A DNA stretch of 64,000 bases from positions 66,724 to 130,723 of the forward strand of contig JAFUJZ010000007.1 of assembly GCA_017467965.1 (NCBI GenBank), read 5' to 3'. The notes under the pieces are model-generated. The model saw only the letters and a list, made by a program, of their open reading frames with translations. It had not been told where the DNA came from and ran no database searches. This stretch comes from Clostridia bacterium. Its GTDB lineage: Bacteria; Bacillota_A; Clostridia; UMGS1883. How positions within the stretch are numbered: position 1 is the stretch's first letter; every line of letters begins with the position of its first letter. Shown here in pieces: positions 1 through 7,997 of this stretch. The position numbers and the translations under genes were made by a program.

Positions 1-1310
1 TGGAACATCTGTGCAGCTTCTTCAAGCATGTTTTTACGGCGGTTAGTAACCTCTTCGCCCTTAGGCTGGATATCGCCTGCTGCTGTAAGAGCCATACGAG
101 TAAGAATAGGACCGAAGAGTTCATATATAAGAACTGCAAAAAGAACAATGTTGCGGATTAATGTGCCCTGAGGACCCATTGTATTGCCTGCTATTGTACA
201 CATGCCGAGGGCAACACCTGCCTGAGGCAGAAGTGTGATACCAAGGTATTTGCAAACCTGAGGCGGACAAGCTGTCATTTTTGCACTCAAGCCTGCACCA
301 ATGTATTTACCGATAGAACGGAAAAGAACATATATAATGCCGATTGCAACGATTGCAATATCACCGAATACGCTAAGCTCCAACTCTGCACCGCTGATAA
401 CAAAGAAGAGTGCTAAAAGAGGAGAGCTCCATTTTTCAGCTCTGCCCATTAAATCATGTGCAAGAGGACATATGTTGCAGAATATTGTGCCCAGCATCAT
501 GCACACGAGAAGTGACGAAAAGCCAATGTGAATATTGCCAAATTTAAGGGGGATATCAAAGGATAACTTGGAAAGAGCAACTGTAACAAACACAAAAGCA
601 ATCGTCATGTTGAGACGGTTTGTGTTGGAGTTGAACATTTTTTCGAGCTGAGTAAGAATCCAACCCATTACAGCACCTAAGACAAGGGAGCCTACAATTT
701 CAATCAAGGGATTGATAATGATTGAAATGATATCAACAGCACCGGAAATTAGTGTTTTTGCAATACCAAAGGAAACCGCAAAAGCTATAAGACACACTGC
801 GTCGTCAAGTGCAACTACGGGCAAAAGGATGTTTGTGAGAGGACCCTTTGCCTTGTACTGACGAACAACCATAAGTGTTGCCGCAGGAGCTGTAGCAGAG
901 GCAATTGCACCAAGAGTAATTGCCTGAGGAAGTGTGATTTTATCGGGCATCATAAAATAAAGACCAATAAGAGCAATATCTGTGAAAAGCACAGCTGCTA
1001 AAGCTTCGCAAATACCAACAGTGAAAGCCTGTTTACCTGTTTTTTTCAAGTCCTCGAGGCGGAACTCACTACCGATAGAAAAAGCGATAAAGCCTAATGC
1101 AACATCGGCTATAAGTGAAAGATTGTGAACGGAGTCACTTGTATTAAAACCCAGACCCTCGATGCCGAGCTTGCCTAAAAAATAGGGACCGACAAGGATA
1201 CCGGCTATAAGATATGCTGTTACAGCGGGAAGTTTCAAAGTCTTGAATGCTCTTGTCATCAAAAGACCGCCGAGCAAAGCTATAGAAACTGAAAATAACG
1301 TACTGCTCAT
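1..1310 (-). CDS. Cation:proton antiporter (CPA2/KefB-like), 3' end cut by window edge
   Basis: Frame read by hand from an ATG at 1310 to the left edge without a stop; about 436 residues are visible and the C-terminus is missing. The start has a GAAAGGAAG ribosome site about 8 nt upstream. The protein is almost entirely hydrophobic helices, beginning MSSTLFSVSIALLGG, with the family-like stretch LPAVTAYLIAGILVGPY and a Thr/Ala-rich segment ASATAPAATLMVVRQY followed by LLPVVALDDAVCLIAFA, whose Asp pair resembles the ion-binding helix of Na+/H+ or K+/H+ exchangers. It ends in view with a charged cytoplasmic stretch. Probable role: electroneutral cation/proton exchange across the plasma membrane. 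Transcribed divergently from the OFA carrier gene. The exact ion cannot be told from sequence. Confidence 0.85.
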   Translation of the reverse strand, partial: MSSTLFSVSIALLGGLLMTRAFKTLKLPAVTAYLIAGILVGPYFLGKLGIEGLGFNTSDSVHNLSLIADVALGFIAFSIGSEFRLEDLKKTGKQAFTVGICEALAAVLFTDIALIGLYFMMPDKITLPQAITLGAIASATAPAATLMVVRQYKAKGPLTNILLPVVALDDAVCLIAFAVSFGIAKTLISGAVDIISIIINPLIEIVGSLVLGAVMGWILTQLEKMFNSNTNRLNMTIAFVFVTVALSKLSFDIPLKFGNIHIGFSSLLVCMMLGTIFCNICPLAHDLMGRAEKWSSPLLALFFVISGAELELSVFGDIAIVAIGIIYVLFRSIGKYIGAGLSAKMTACPPQVCKYLGITLLPQAGVALGMCTIAGNTMGPQGTLIRNIVLFAVLIYELFGPILTRMALTAAGDIQPKGEEVTNRRKNMLEEAAQMF

Positions 1311-1463
1311 GAATAACGCTTCCTTTCAAAGATGTAAAAATTATAATGTTAAAAACCACCTTGAGAATTTTAACATAAGCCTAAAAAAAAGTAAAGTTCA
1401 ATAATTGTCAAATATTTGTTGAAAATATTGATGTTTTTTATACAATTTTAAGTATTTAGACTA

Positions 1464-1492
1464 TTGCATTAAAAACTTTTTTGTGATAAAAT
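1464..1492 (+). promoter_or_regulatory. Sigma-70-type promoter for the OFA carrier gene
   Basis: TTGCAT (1464-1469), 17-nt spacer, TAAAAT (1487-1492), about 85 nt ahead of the likely start codon. The rest of the 1311-1578 gap is AT-rich and shows no other convincing element. Confidence 0.6.
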
Positions 1493-1578
1493 ATTTCGGG
1501 TTTGGTTAAAACCTAATAAAAACAAAGAGACCATATAATAACAGGCCTCACAATTTAATGAAAGAAGGATTGTATATT

Positions 1579-2925
1579 ATGGGTAACACAAAAAAAGGTG
1601 GTTGGCGCACTAATAAGTGGATAAGAGCCGCTATTCCTGCGCTTCTACTCCATTGCAGTATCGGTACGGTATACTGTTGGTCACTTTTCAGCCAGCAAAT
1701 TGGAGACCATATCGGTTGGGACAAGGGTTCTACAGAATGGGCTTTCAGCTTTGCGATTTTCTTCCTCGGTATGAGTGCAGCATTTTTAGGTAACATAGTT
1801 GAAAAGGATATTCACAAGTCCTCGCTTATTGCTTCTATCTGCTTTGCAGGCGGTATGGCAGGTACGGGTTTCTTTATTTGGTATGGTGGTTCACATACAC
1901 ATAGTTTATTAGCTCTTATAGGTATCTATGTTTGTTACGGACTTATCATGGGCATTGGTCTTGGTACAGGTTATCTTTCTCCTGTTAAGACGCTCATGCT
2001 GTGGTTTAAGGATCAGAAGGGTCTGGCAACAGGCTTAGCAGTTGCAGGCTTTGGTGCTGCAAAGGCTATCGCAAGTCCTATTATGACTTGGATGGTTGGA
2101 GACGGAACTACAGCAGGTGCTTTGGGCGACGGTGCTATTTACAAGATGTTCTTTATCCTTGCGGCTGTTTATTTTGTAATGATGTTTGTAGGTCATCTTC
2201 TTCTTAAGAAGCCTGATGACTGGCATGAACCTTCAGGCAATGAAGCAAAGCCCAGCATCATCAGTGTTCTTAAGCTTAAGCCTATGACAAACTACATTGG
2301 CATCTGGCTTATGTTCTACCTTAACATCACTTGCGGTCTTGCTCTTATCAGCCAGGAAAAGTACATTTTCAAGTGCCTCGGCTTTGCAGGTATTGTTGGT
2401 ATTCTTTCTACTGTTTCTGCAATTTTCAATGCAGGCGGCAGACTTGGTTTCTCTGCAGCTGCTGACAAGATGAAGGATAGAAACACAGTATACAAGCTTA
2501 TATTTGTAATTTGTATAGTGCTTACAGCAGCAGTTATTTTGACAGGCGGTATTGTAAACGGTGCAACAAGCATGCCTCTTGCAATTCTTGTTATTGCGCT
2601 TATCATGATGGTTAACGCAGGCTACGGCGGTGGTTTCAGTAATGTACCTACACTCCTTAGTGACCACTACGGAATGAGTAGCATCAGTGCTATTCACGGC
2701 ATTACACTTTCTGCTTGGGGCTTTGCAGGTTTAACCGGTAACCAGCTTGCTACATGGATTGTAAATAATTTTGGTAAAGAAGTAGTAATTGACGGTAACA
2801 CTGTTAACCCCGAAGGCTATCAGATGGTATTGTACGTAACACTTGCTCTTTACATAGTATCACTTCTCCTCAGCTTGTTCTTTGTACAGAAAAGTCAGAA
2901 CACAGGCGAAGTACCCGAACACTAA
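1579..2925 (+). CDS. OFA-family MFS transporter (oxalate/formate-antiporter-like)
   Basis: A 448-residue, 12-helix major facilitator protein. The ATG at 1579 is preferred over the in-frame ATG at 1558 because GAAAGAAGGA lies between them at ribosome-site distance. Family features: RAAIPALLLHCSIGTVYCW in helix 1, the loop after helix 4 (YLSPVKTLMLWFKDQKGLA) and NAGYGGGFSNVPTLLSDHYG in the second half, all typical of the oxalate/formate antiporter subfamily. Members exchange small carboxylates (oxalate, formate, lactate, pyruvate); the actual substrate is not predictable here. It is a single-gene transcription unit with its own promoter and a strong terminator shared with the convergent RluA-family gene. 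Confidence 0.85.
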   Translation: MGNTKKGGWRTNKWIRAAIPALLLHCSIGTVYCWSLFSQQIGDHIGWDKGSTEWAFSFAIFFLGMSAAFLGNIVEKDIHKSSLIASICFAGGMAGTGFFIWYGGSHTHSLLALIGIYVCYGLIMGIGLGTGYLSPVKTLMLWFKDQKGLATGLAVAGFGAAKAIASPIMTWMVGDGTTAGALGDGAIYKMFFILAAVYFVMMFVGHLLLKKPDDWHEPSGNEAKPSIISVLKLKPMTNYIGIWLMFYLNITCGLALISQEKYIFKCLGFAGIVGILSTVSAIFNAGGRLGFSAAADKMKDRNTVYKLIFVICIVLTAAVILTGGIVNGATSMPLAILVIALIMMVNAGYGGGFSNVPTLLSDHYGMSSISAIHGITLSAWGFAGLTGNQLATWIVNNFGKEVVIDGNTVNPEGYQMVLYVTLALYIVSLLLSLFFVQKSQNTGEVPEH

Positions 2926-2935
2926 ATAATAATAT

Positions 2936-2970
2936 AAAAGCTCTCGCAGTTTTATGCGAGAGCTTTTTAG
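2936..2970. terminator. Bidirectional rho-independent terminator
   Basis: Perfect 13-bp arms (2936-2948 and 2955-2967) around GTTTTA, A-rich before and T-rich after, so it can stop the OFA gene on plus and the RluA-family gene on minus. Confidence 0.9.
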
Positions 2971-3824
2971 TTTAAAATATTCATGTCATCGGGACAGGGG
3001 GTAGTGATACTGATTGTTTCTTTTGTGATAGGATGATTAAAAGTAACCGCGTGACAATGAAGCCTCAGTATACCGTCGGAGGGATTGGGATTATAGAGCC
3101 AATCACCGTATATGGGAGTGCCAAGGTGGGCAAGGTGAACACGCAATTGATGTGTACGTCCCGTTATGGGGATGAGCGAAACTAAAGATAAATTTCCGAT
3201 AGATTTGATTGTGGAATATTTGGAAACTGCGTCTTTCCCAATAGGTGATACCGTGCGGCGAATACCGTCGGATTTTTCAATAGGAGCGGAAATTGTACCC
3301 TCTAAAGGAAAAGGAGTACCATTAACTACTGCAATATATTGTTTTTGAATTTGCTTTGTTTTTATACTTTCTGTCAAAATATGTGCAGAAAGCATATTCT
3401 TTGCAACAAGTACAACGCCGGAGGTATCTTTATCAATTCTTGTTATGGGATGAAAAGTAAGGTTTGCGTTGTAATAATACATAAGCGCATTTGCAAGGGT
3501 ATCTGTAGTATGCTCAAAAGACGGATGCGTCGGCATATTACGAGGCTTGTTGACTGCAACGATGTCCTCGTCCTCATAAATGATATCAAGTGGCAAGTTT
3601 ACGGGGGTAATGTCGGAGGCGGGCTCAGATACTGTGACAGATAAAACATCACCGTAAAAAACGCGATCAATTATCTTTGCGGAAGAGCTGTTTAATAAAA
3701 CCGAATCGGGATAATCCTTTAGTGATTTTATGATAGCAGAAGAAAACCCTAATCTTGATAAAACAGAGTGGATTTTTAAATTATCGTATTCGTGATTGAT
3801 TTGAAGAGTAATTGTTCTATTCAT
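2967..3824 (-). CDS. RluA-family RNA pseudouridine synthase
   Basis: 285 residues from the ATG at 3824, which has GGGAG about 8 nt upstream; the frame stays open further upstream to 4013 but that extension runs through repeat DNA and shows no family similarity. The signature catalytic segment is present as HPITRIDKDTSGVVL, with the Asp that attacks the uridine, followed by the RuA-type blocks KQYIAVVNG, GRTHQLRVHLAHLG and PIYGDWLYN. The N-terminal 60 residues look like a short S4-like region. Function: isomerises specific uridines in rRNA or tRNA to pseudouridine in the cytoplasm. Which RluA/C/D subtype cannot be decided by eye. Confidence 0.9.
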   Translation of the reverse strand: MNRTITLQINHEYDNLKIHSVLSRLGFSSAIIKSLKDYPDSVLLNSSSAKIIDRVFYGDVLSVTVSEPASDITPVNLPLDIIYEDEDIVAVNKPRNMPTHPSFEHTTDTLANALMYYYNANLTFHPITRIDKDTSGVVLVAKNMLSAHILTESIKTKQIQKQYIAVVNGTPFPLEGTISAPIEKSDGIRRTVSPIGKDAVSKYSTIKSIGNLSLVSLIPITGRTHQLRVHLAHLGTPIYGDWLYNPNPSDGILRLHCHAVTFNHPITKETISITTPCPDDMNILN

Positions 3825-3843
3825 AATAAACTCCCAAAATATA

Positions 3844-4074
3844 TATCGAGCCGCGAGGTTCTCGTGAATGAAAGATATGCTATAATAGAGTTGTATTTTG
3901 GTAAAGTGAAAAATATTAGAAAAAATCTTCAGGGACGCGGTCAACTTCGACCGCTCTGGCGTCGCTATGGCTTGCCAATCGCGGGAAGTTTTCGCATAAG
4001 CTCTGCCCACCAATCAAGCATCGCAAAGCTCGCTTTCTTGGGGCATCGCTTATCGAACCGCGAGGTTCTCGTGA
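3844..4074. repeat. 24-bp direct repeat pair and tRNA-3'-end copy in a gene-free stretch
   Basis: The roughly 300-bp gap 3825-4126 has no gene. It contains two copies of a 24-bp sequence containing CCGCGAGGTTCTCGTGA (3844-3867 and 4051-4074, 23 of 24 identical) spaced 207 bp apart. A second pair with 208-bp spacing is a 15-nt match (14 identical) between 3925-3939 and the 3' part of the CAU tRNA gene (4133-4147). A small hairpin GCGGTC/GACCGC sits at 3937-3954. This could be a scar of an element that used the tRNA as attachment site, or a dispersed repeat. Confidence 0.6.
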
Positions 4075-4083
4075 CTAAAAATT

Positions 4084-4132
4084 CCACCAAAAACAAATAG
4101 GCACCCTTGAGGTGCCTATTTGTTTTTGGTGG
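4084..4132 (-). terminator. Terminator of the tRNA pair, overlapping the tRNA CCA end
   Basis: Perfect 22-bp inverted repeat (arms 4084-4105 and 4111-4132, 5-nt loop). The right arm includes the encoded CCA terminus, the discriminator base and the last acceptor bases of the CAU tRNA, so the hairpin and the mature tRNA end are mutually exclusive structures. In minus-strand sense the stem contains runs of A then T around GGTGCC. Confidence 0.8.
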
Positions 4133-4203
4133 ATCTTCAGGGACTCGAACCCCGGACCGACCGGTTATGAGCCGGTAGCTCTAACCAACTGAGCTAAAGA
4201 TCC
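4127..4203 (-). tRNA. tRNA with CAU anticodon (elongator Met or lysidine-modified Ile2)
   Basis: 77 nt with encoded CCA. Acceptor GGATCTT pairs with AAGATCC; D arm AGCTC..GAGCT; anticodon stem ACCGG/CCGGT with loop CTCATAA; T arm contains GGTTCGAGTCC. A CAU anticodon with this loop fits elongator Met or the minor Ile2 tRNA (which needs TilS). The general shape resembles Firmicutes Ile2, but I cannot decide between them by eye. It begins immediately after the CCA of the tRNA-Asn with no spacer. Confidence 0.93.
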
Positions 4204-4279
4204 TGGCTCCTCCAGTTGGACTTGAACCAACGACATCATGATTAACAGTCATGCGCTCTACCGACTGAGCTATAGAGGA
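4204..4279 (-). tRNA. tRNA-Asn (GUU)
   Basis: 76 nt with encoded CCA. Acceptor TCCTCTA/TGGAGGA, D arm AGCTCAGTCGGTAGAGC, anticodon loop CTGTTAA (GUU), T arm with GGTTCAAGTCC. First gene of a two-tRNA transcript; processing must separate the two tRNAs exactly at the abutting CCA/GGA junction. Confidence 0.95.
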
Positions 4280-4316
4280 ATATATTAAAGTATATGCTGA
4301 ATTAGTCAGCTTTATT

Positions 4317-4345
4317 ATTATAATACCTTAAAATGGTTTTGTCAA
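4317..4345 (-). promoter_or_regulatory. Consensus promoter of the tRNA pair
   Basis: On minus: TTGACA (4345-4340), 17-nt spacer, TATAAT (4322-4317), a perfect match to the housekeeping consensus as expected for tRNA operons; tRNA-Asn starts 38 nt downstream. Confidence 0.9.
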
Positions 4346-4439
4346 TACAAAAAATGCAAAATCGGTAAATAAAATATTGCTGTTAACTATGTCATAATCC
4401 CTGTGGGGGAGAATACCATATTTAAAAGGGGGTGGGGAT

Positions 4440-4922
4440 ATGTATAAAATACCGTACAACAGAGCTGCCGCGGCAAATTATGCGCGAAGATGGGCATTGG
4501 GACGAAACAGTGCATATTACGACTTTTCGCGTCTTGGTGGCGATTGTACCAATTTTGCGTCGCAATGTATTTATGCAGGAAGTATGGTGATGAATTTTAC
4601 CCGCGTTTTGGGATGGTACTATCTGTCGCTATCGGACAGAAGCCCTGCGTGGAGCGGAGTGGAATACCTTTACAACTTTCTTGTAGGGAATAAATCGGTA
4701 GGGCCTTACGGATATGAGGTGGCTTGGGATGAGGCTCAGATAGGCGATATAGTGCAGTTGGGACGACAAAACGGGGATTTTTATCACTCCCCTGTTATAA
4801 CAGCACTTAAGCCTGTGATGTTGGTGGCGGCGCACAGCGACGATGCCTTGGACAGACCGCTTTCTTCATATAATTACGAAAAGGCAAGATTTATTCATAT
4901 TGATGCGGTGAGAACATGGTGA
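4440..4922 (+). CDS. Putative amidase-domain protein (Amidase_6-like, cysteine-type)
   Basis: 160 residues, no signal peptide, starting at an ATG behind a strong AAAAGGGGGTGGGG purine run. The N-terminal half contains YNRAAAANYARRWA and the likely catalytic cysteine block GGDCTNFASQCIYAG, followed by a Trp-rich region and later YHSPVITAL with a candidate catalytic His and AAHSDDALDRPLSSY. This order matches the short putative amidase domain found in Clostridia and Bacilli, related to CHAP/NlpC-type cysteine hydrolases. In other bacteria such domains are often attached to secreted proteins; here it stands alone and would be cytoplasmic, so its substrate is unclear. A monocistronic gene between the divergent tRNAs and the glycine riboswitch. 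Confidence 0.75.
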   Translation: MYKIPYNRAAAANYARRWALGRNSAYYDFSRLGGDCTNFASQCIYAGSMVMNFTRVLGWYYLSLSDRSPAWSGVEYLYNFLVGNKSVGPYGYEVAWDEAQIGDIVQLGRQNGDFYHSPVITALKPVMLVAAHSDDALDRPLSSYNYEKARFIHIDAVRTW

Positions 4923-4966
4923 ATAATTAATTGTGAATAAAACTTGAACTTTTTTGTAAAAAAGTA

Positions 4967-4995
4967 TTGATTTATGGTGAATGTTGTGCTATACT
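4967..4995 (+). promoter_or_regulatory. Promoter of the glycine-riboswitch/AGCS transcript
   Basis: TTGATT (4967-4972), 17-nt spacer, TATACT (4990-4995), followed by a leader of about 235 nt that holds the aptamer and a terminator hairpin. Confidence 0.75.
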
Positions 4996-5060
4996 TGGTC
5001 AAGTAAAATTAAATATCCCCGTTGAAACCTTAGGAACATATGGACCGAAGGTGGAGGGAA

Positions 5061-5136
5061 CTCTGGAGAATCTCATTTATTTGAGTGCCGAAGGTGTAAG
5101 GCGAAAGCTGAATCTCTCAGGCAAAAGGATAGAGGT
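5061..5136 (+). promoter_or_regulatory. Glycine riboswitch, single aptamer
   Basis: The conserved core is read directly: CTCTGGAGA, then GCCGAAGG, then AATCTCTCAGGCAAAAGGA and AGAG closing helix P1 (5061-5064 with 5131-5134). Only one complete aptamer is present. A short stem CCTT (5028-5031)/AAGG (5048-5051) just upstream with the purine linker GGTGGAGGGAA may be the reduced ghost aptamer described for singlet glycine riboswitches. It sits ahead of a terminator hairpin (5181-5209) and an amino-acid symporter gene. Whether glycine turns expression on or off cannot be settled by eye. Confidence 0.92.
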
Positions 5137-5180
5137 ACGTTTTAATACAAGGCTATTTATATTCCTTTGTATTTCCCCGG

Positions 5181-5209
5181 AGTTCTGAATTTAATTTTCA
5201 GAACTTTTT
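5181..5209 (+). terminator. Riboswitch expression-platform terminator
   Basis: AGTTCTGAA (5181-5189), 7-nt loop, TTCAGAACT (5197-5205) then a T run. It lies between the aptamer and the AGCS start, so it is the likely glycine-responsive attenuator. Confidence 0.85.
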
Positions 5210-5232
5210 CATTTTTAGGAGGTCTTTTAACT

Positions 5233-6672
5233 ATGTTAGAAGCTATCAATTCAATGCAGGAAACTCTCCTGCCTATTGTACAGACAGCTAACAGCTATCT
5301 TGCAGACTATATTCTTATTATTCTGCTTGTTGGTGTTGGTTTGTTCTTTACAATAAAGACAAAGTTTGTTCAGGTTCGCTGCTTTGGCGAAGGTATGAAA
5401 AAGGTTTTCGGTAACCTTTCTCTTAAGGGCGGTAAGAACAAATCCGGTCTTTCTTCCTTCCAGGCATTGGCAACGGCTATTGCTGCTCAGGTTGGTACAG
5501 GTAACATCGTTGGTGCTTCCGGTGCTATTTTGACAGGTGGTCCCGGTGCTATTTTCTGGATGTGGGTTATCGCATTTTTAGGTATGGCTACAATTTACGC
5601 CGAAGCTACACTTGCTCAGGAAACAAGAGTTATTGACAAAAACGGCGAAGTACACGGCGGTCCTGCTTACTACATGAAGAAAGCATTCCCTAATGGTTTT
5701 GGTAAGTTCCTCAGCGGTTTCTTTGCTGTTGCACTTATTTTGGCTCTTGGCTTCATGGGCGCTATGGTTCAGTCCAACTCTATTGCAGAGTCCTGCAGCA
5801 CGGCATTTGGCATTGACGGTTGGATTGTAGGTGTAATTTTAGCAGTTGTATGTGCTTTCATTTTCCTTGGTGGTATTCAGAGAATTGCATCTGTTGCTGA
5901 AAAGATTGTTCCTATTATGGCTGTTCTTTTCCTGCTTGGTGGTGCTGTTGTTCTTCTTACAAACCTTTCCGGTCTTGTTGAAGGTGTTAAGATGATTTTC
6001 AAGTATGCTTTCACACCTCAGGCTCTTATCGGTGGCGGTATCGGTGCAGCACTTAAGACTGCTATCAGCCAGGGTGCAAAGCGTGGTCTCTTCTCCAACG
6101 AAGCAGGTATGGGTTCTACACCTCATGCACATGCTATGGCAAACGTACAAAAGCCCCATGACCAGGGTGTTGTTGCTATGATTGGTGTGTTTATTGACAC
6201 ATTCGTTGTTCTTACAATGACAGCTCTCGTTGTTATTACAACTCTTTACACAAAGGGTGGTCCTCTTGCAGGGGCTGACGGTAATACATATGCAGCTTTG
6301 ATTGAAAGTGCAGGTATTTCCAAGACAAATGCAATGCAGATAGCTGTAACAAACGGATTCCCCGATTTTATGAGTAGCTTAGGTAACGGTTTCGTTGCGA
6401 TCTGTCTTTTGTTCTTCGCATTTACTACAATTATTGGTTGGAACTTCTTTGGTAAGATTAACGTTCAGTATCTTTTCAAGAACAACAAGGTTGCAACAGC
6501 TATATATTCCGTAGTTGCAATTGTATTCATCTTCCTTGGTTCTCTTCTTTCCAACGGTCTCGTTTGGGAACTTACAGACTTCTTTAACTACCTCATGGTT
6601 ATTCCCAACGCAATCGCTCTTGTAGCACTTTATAAGATTGTTGTTAAGCATTCTAAGTCCAATAAGAAATAA
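5233..6672 (+). CDS. AGCS-family sodium:alanine/glycine symporter
   Basis: 479 residues from the ATG at 5233, preceded by TAGGAGGTC. About 10-11 hydrophobic helices. Family marks are QALATAIAAQVGTGNIVG near residue 80, the segment GGPGAIFWMWVIAFLGM and FSNEAGMGSTPHAHAMA near residue 300. AGCS proteins import alanine or glycine with sodium. The glycine riboswitch in its leader makes glycine (or alanine, with glycine as signal) the likely substrate. Single-gene unit ending at a strong terminator; the serine/glycine theme continues in the adjacent convergent serine operon. Confidence 0.95.
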   Translation: MLEAINSMQETLLPIVQTANSYLADYILIILLVGVGLFFTIKTKFVQVRCFGEGMKKVFGNLSLKGGKNKSGLSSFQALATAIAAQVGTGNIVGASGAILTGGPGAIFWMWVIAFLGMATIYAEATLAQETRVIDKNGEVHGGPAYYMKKAFPNGFGKFLSGFFAVALILALGFMGAMVQSNSIAESCSTAFGIDGWIVGVILAVVCAFIFLGGIQRIASVAEKIVPIMAVLFLLGGAVVLLTNLSGLVEGVKMIFKYAFTPQALIGGGIGAALKTAISQGAKRGLFSNEAGMGSTPHAHAMANVQKPHDQGVVAMIGVFIDTFVVLTMTALVVITTLYTKGGPLAGADGNTYAALIESAGISKTNAMQIAVTNGFPDFMSSLGNGFVAICLLFFAFTTIIGWNFFGKINVQYLFKNNKVATAIYSVVAIVFIFLGSLLSNGLVWELTDFFNYLMVIPNAIALVALYKIVVKHSKSNKK

Positions 6673-6686
6673 TTTAAATACTACAT

Positions 6687-6723
6687 AAAAAAATCCCGTA
6701 ACGTAAGTTACGGGATTTTTTAT
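6687..6723. terminator. Bidirectional terminator between AGCS and DUF1015 genes
   Basis: Arms 6687-6702 and 6707-6722 around GTAA, with flanking A and T runs; serves both convergent genes. Confidence 0.92.
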
Positions 6724-6726
6724 TTG

Positions 6727-7974
6727 TTATGATAATTTATGGATAAATATACCACTGCGGAGCTTGGGCTCAAACCATGTGGATTTGGGAGGCATAACCA
6801 TGCCTTTATCTGCAATATTCATAACCTGCTCTATTGTTGTGGGATAGAGCGCAAAGGCTACCTTCATTTCGCCTGAATTAACCTTGTTTTCAAGCTCACA
6901 GAGACCGCGGATGCCACCTACAAAGTCAATGCGTGAATCGGAACGAACATCTGTAATACCCAAAATAGGCTCTATAATCCACTTGTGCAGAATAGAAACA
7001 TCCAGACACATAATCGGGTCGGAATCGTCTATTATATCAGCCTTTGCTGTGAGAGAATACCACTTGCCGTCAAGATACATGCTGAAAGAGTGGGCAAAGG
7101 GAGGATTGAAAGGTGCTATAGGTGCTTCGTCGATATCAAAGTTTTCTTTGATAAGGTTGAAGAATTCTTCTGTAGTATGACCGTTCAAATCCTTGATAAC
7201 ACGGTTATAGTCCATGATATGAAGATCTTCGTCGGGGAAGAGAACTGCGAGGAAATAGTTGTATTCAGCATCGGGGTCAACAGTCTTTGCCTCGCTGCGT
7301 CTCTTTAAGCCTACATCAACAGCCGATGCCGTACGGTGGTGTCCGTCTGCAATATAAAGAGAAGGAACCTCAGCAAAAAGCTTTTTAAGCTGGTCAACCA
7401 CATCATCCTTGTCTACAAGCCATACTGTATGTGTAACACCGTCAGTTGTGATAAAGTCATACAAAGGGCGGTATGCCGCCTTGTAACGGTTGATTATATC
7501 CGAAATAGCTCTCTGAGCACGGTAAGTAAGGAAAATCGGGCCTGTGTTGGCGTCACATGTGTCTACGTGGCGGATTCGGTCTTCTTCCTTTGCTTTGATA
7601 GTAAACTCGTGCTTTTTGATAGTGTTGTTCATATATTCGTCAATGTCACAGCAACAAACAAGACCTGTCTGCTCACGTTTATTCATTGTGAGCATATAGA
7701 TGTAGAAGACTTCCTTTTCATCTTGTATAAAAGTGCCTTCCGAAATCATTTTTTCAAGGTTTTCTTTAGCTTTTGCATAGACAACGTCATCGTAAAGATT
7801 TACATAAGTGTCAAGGTCAATCTCCGCCTTGTCAACATGAAGGAAGGAGTAAGGATTGCCTTCGGCTCTTTTGCGAGCTTCGTCGCTAGTCATTACGTCG
7901 TAGGGAAGTGCCGCAACGAGATGCACTTTGTCCTGGGTGGGTCTTATGCCCTTAAATGGTCTGATATTTGACAT
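6727..7974 (-). CDS. DUF1015 family protein, possible serine-metabolism enzyme
   Basis: 415 residues, soluble, start ATG at 7974 with GGAAAG upstream. The N-terminus (IRPFKGIRPTQDKV, then AALPYDVMTSDEAR and NPYSFLHVDKAE) and the central LYIADGHHRTASAVDVG identify the DUF1015 family. The DGHHR motif resembles the phosphate-binding turn of the ParB/sulfiredoxin fold, which includes the free-serine kinases SerK and SbnI; that relation is my inference. It is the third gene after serC and serA on the same strand, 60 nt from serA, with a hairpin between them that could reduce but not abolish read-through. A serine-linked role is therefore plausible but unproven from sequence. Confidence 0.85.
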   Translation of the reverse strand: MSNIRPFKGIRPTQDKVHLVAALPYDVMTSDEARKRAEGNPYSFLHVDKAEIDLDTYVNLYDDVVYAKAKENLEKMISEGTFIQDEKEVFYIYMLTMNKREQTGLVCCCDIDEYMNNTIKKHEFTIKAKEEDRIRHVDTCDANTGPIFLTYRAQRAISDIINRYKAAYRPLYDFITTDGVTHTVWLVDKDDVVDQLKKLFAEVPSLYIADGHHRTASAVDVGLKRRSEAKTVDPDAEYNYFLAVLFPDEDLHIMDYNRVIKDLNGHTTEEFFNLIKENFDIDEAPIAPFNPPFAHSFSMYLDGKWYSLTAKADIIDDSDPIMCLDVSILHKWIIEPILGITDVRSDSRIDFVGGIRGLCELENKVNSGEMKVAFALYPTTIEQVMNIADKGMVMPPKSTWFEPKLRSGIFIHKLS

Positions 7975-7997
7975 AAAATTTCACTACTTTCCATAGA

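Noticed and set aside
3825..4013. N-terminal extension of the RluA-family protein
   Set aside because: Runs through repeat DNA; the ATG at 3824 has a GGGAG ribosome site and gives the normal family length.
7336..7971. 211-codon open frame on plus opposite the DUF1015 gene
   Set aside because: Antisense shadow with no recognisable motif or start signal.
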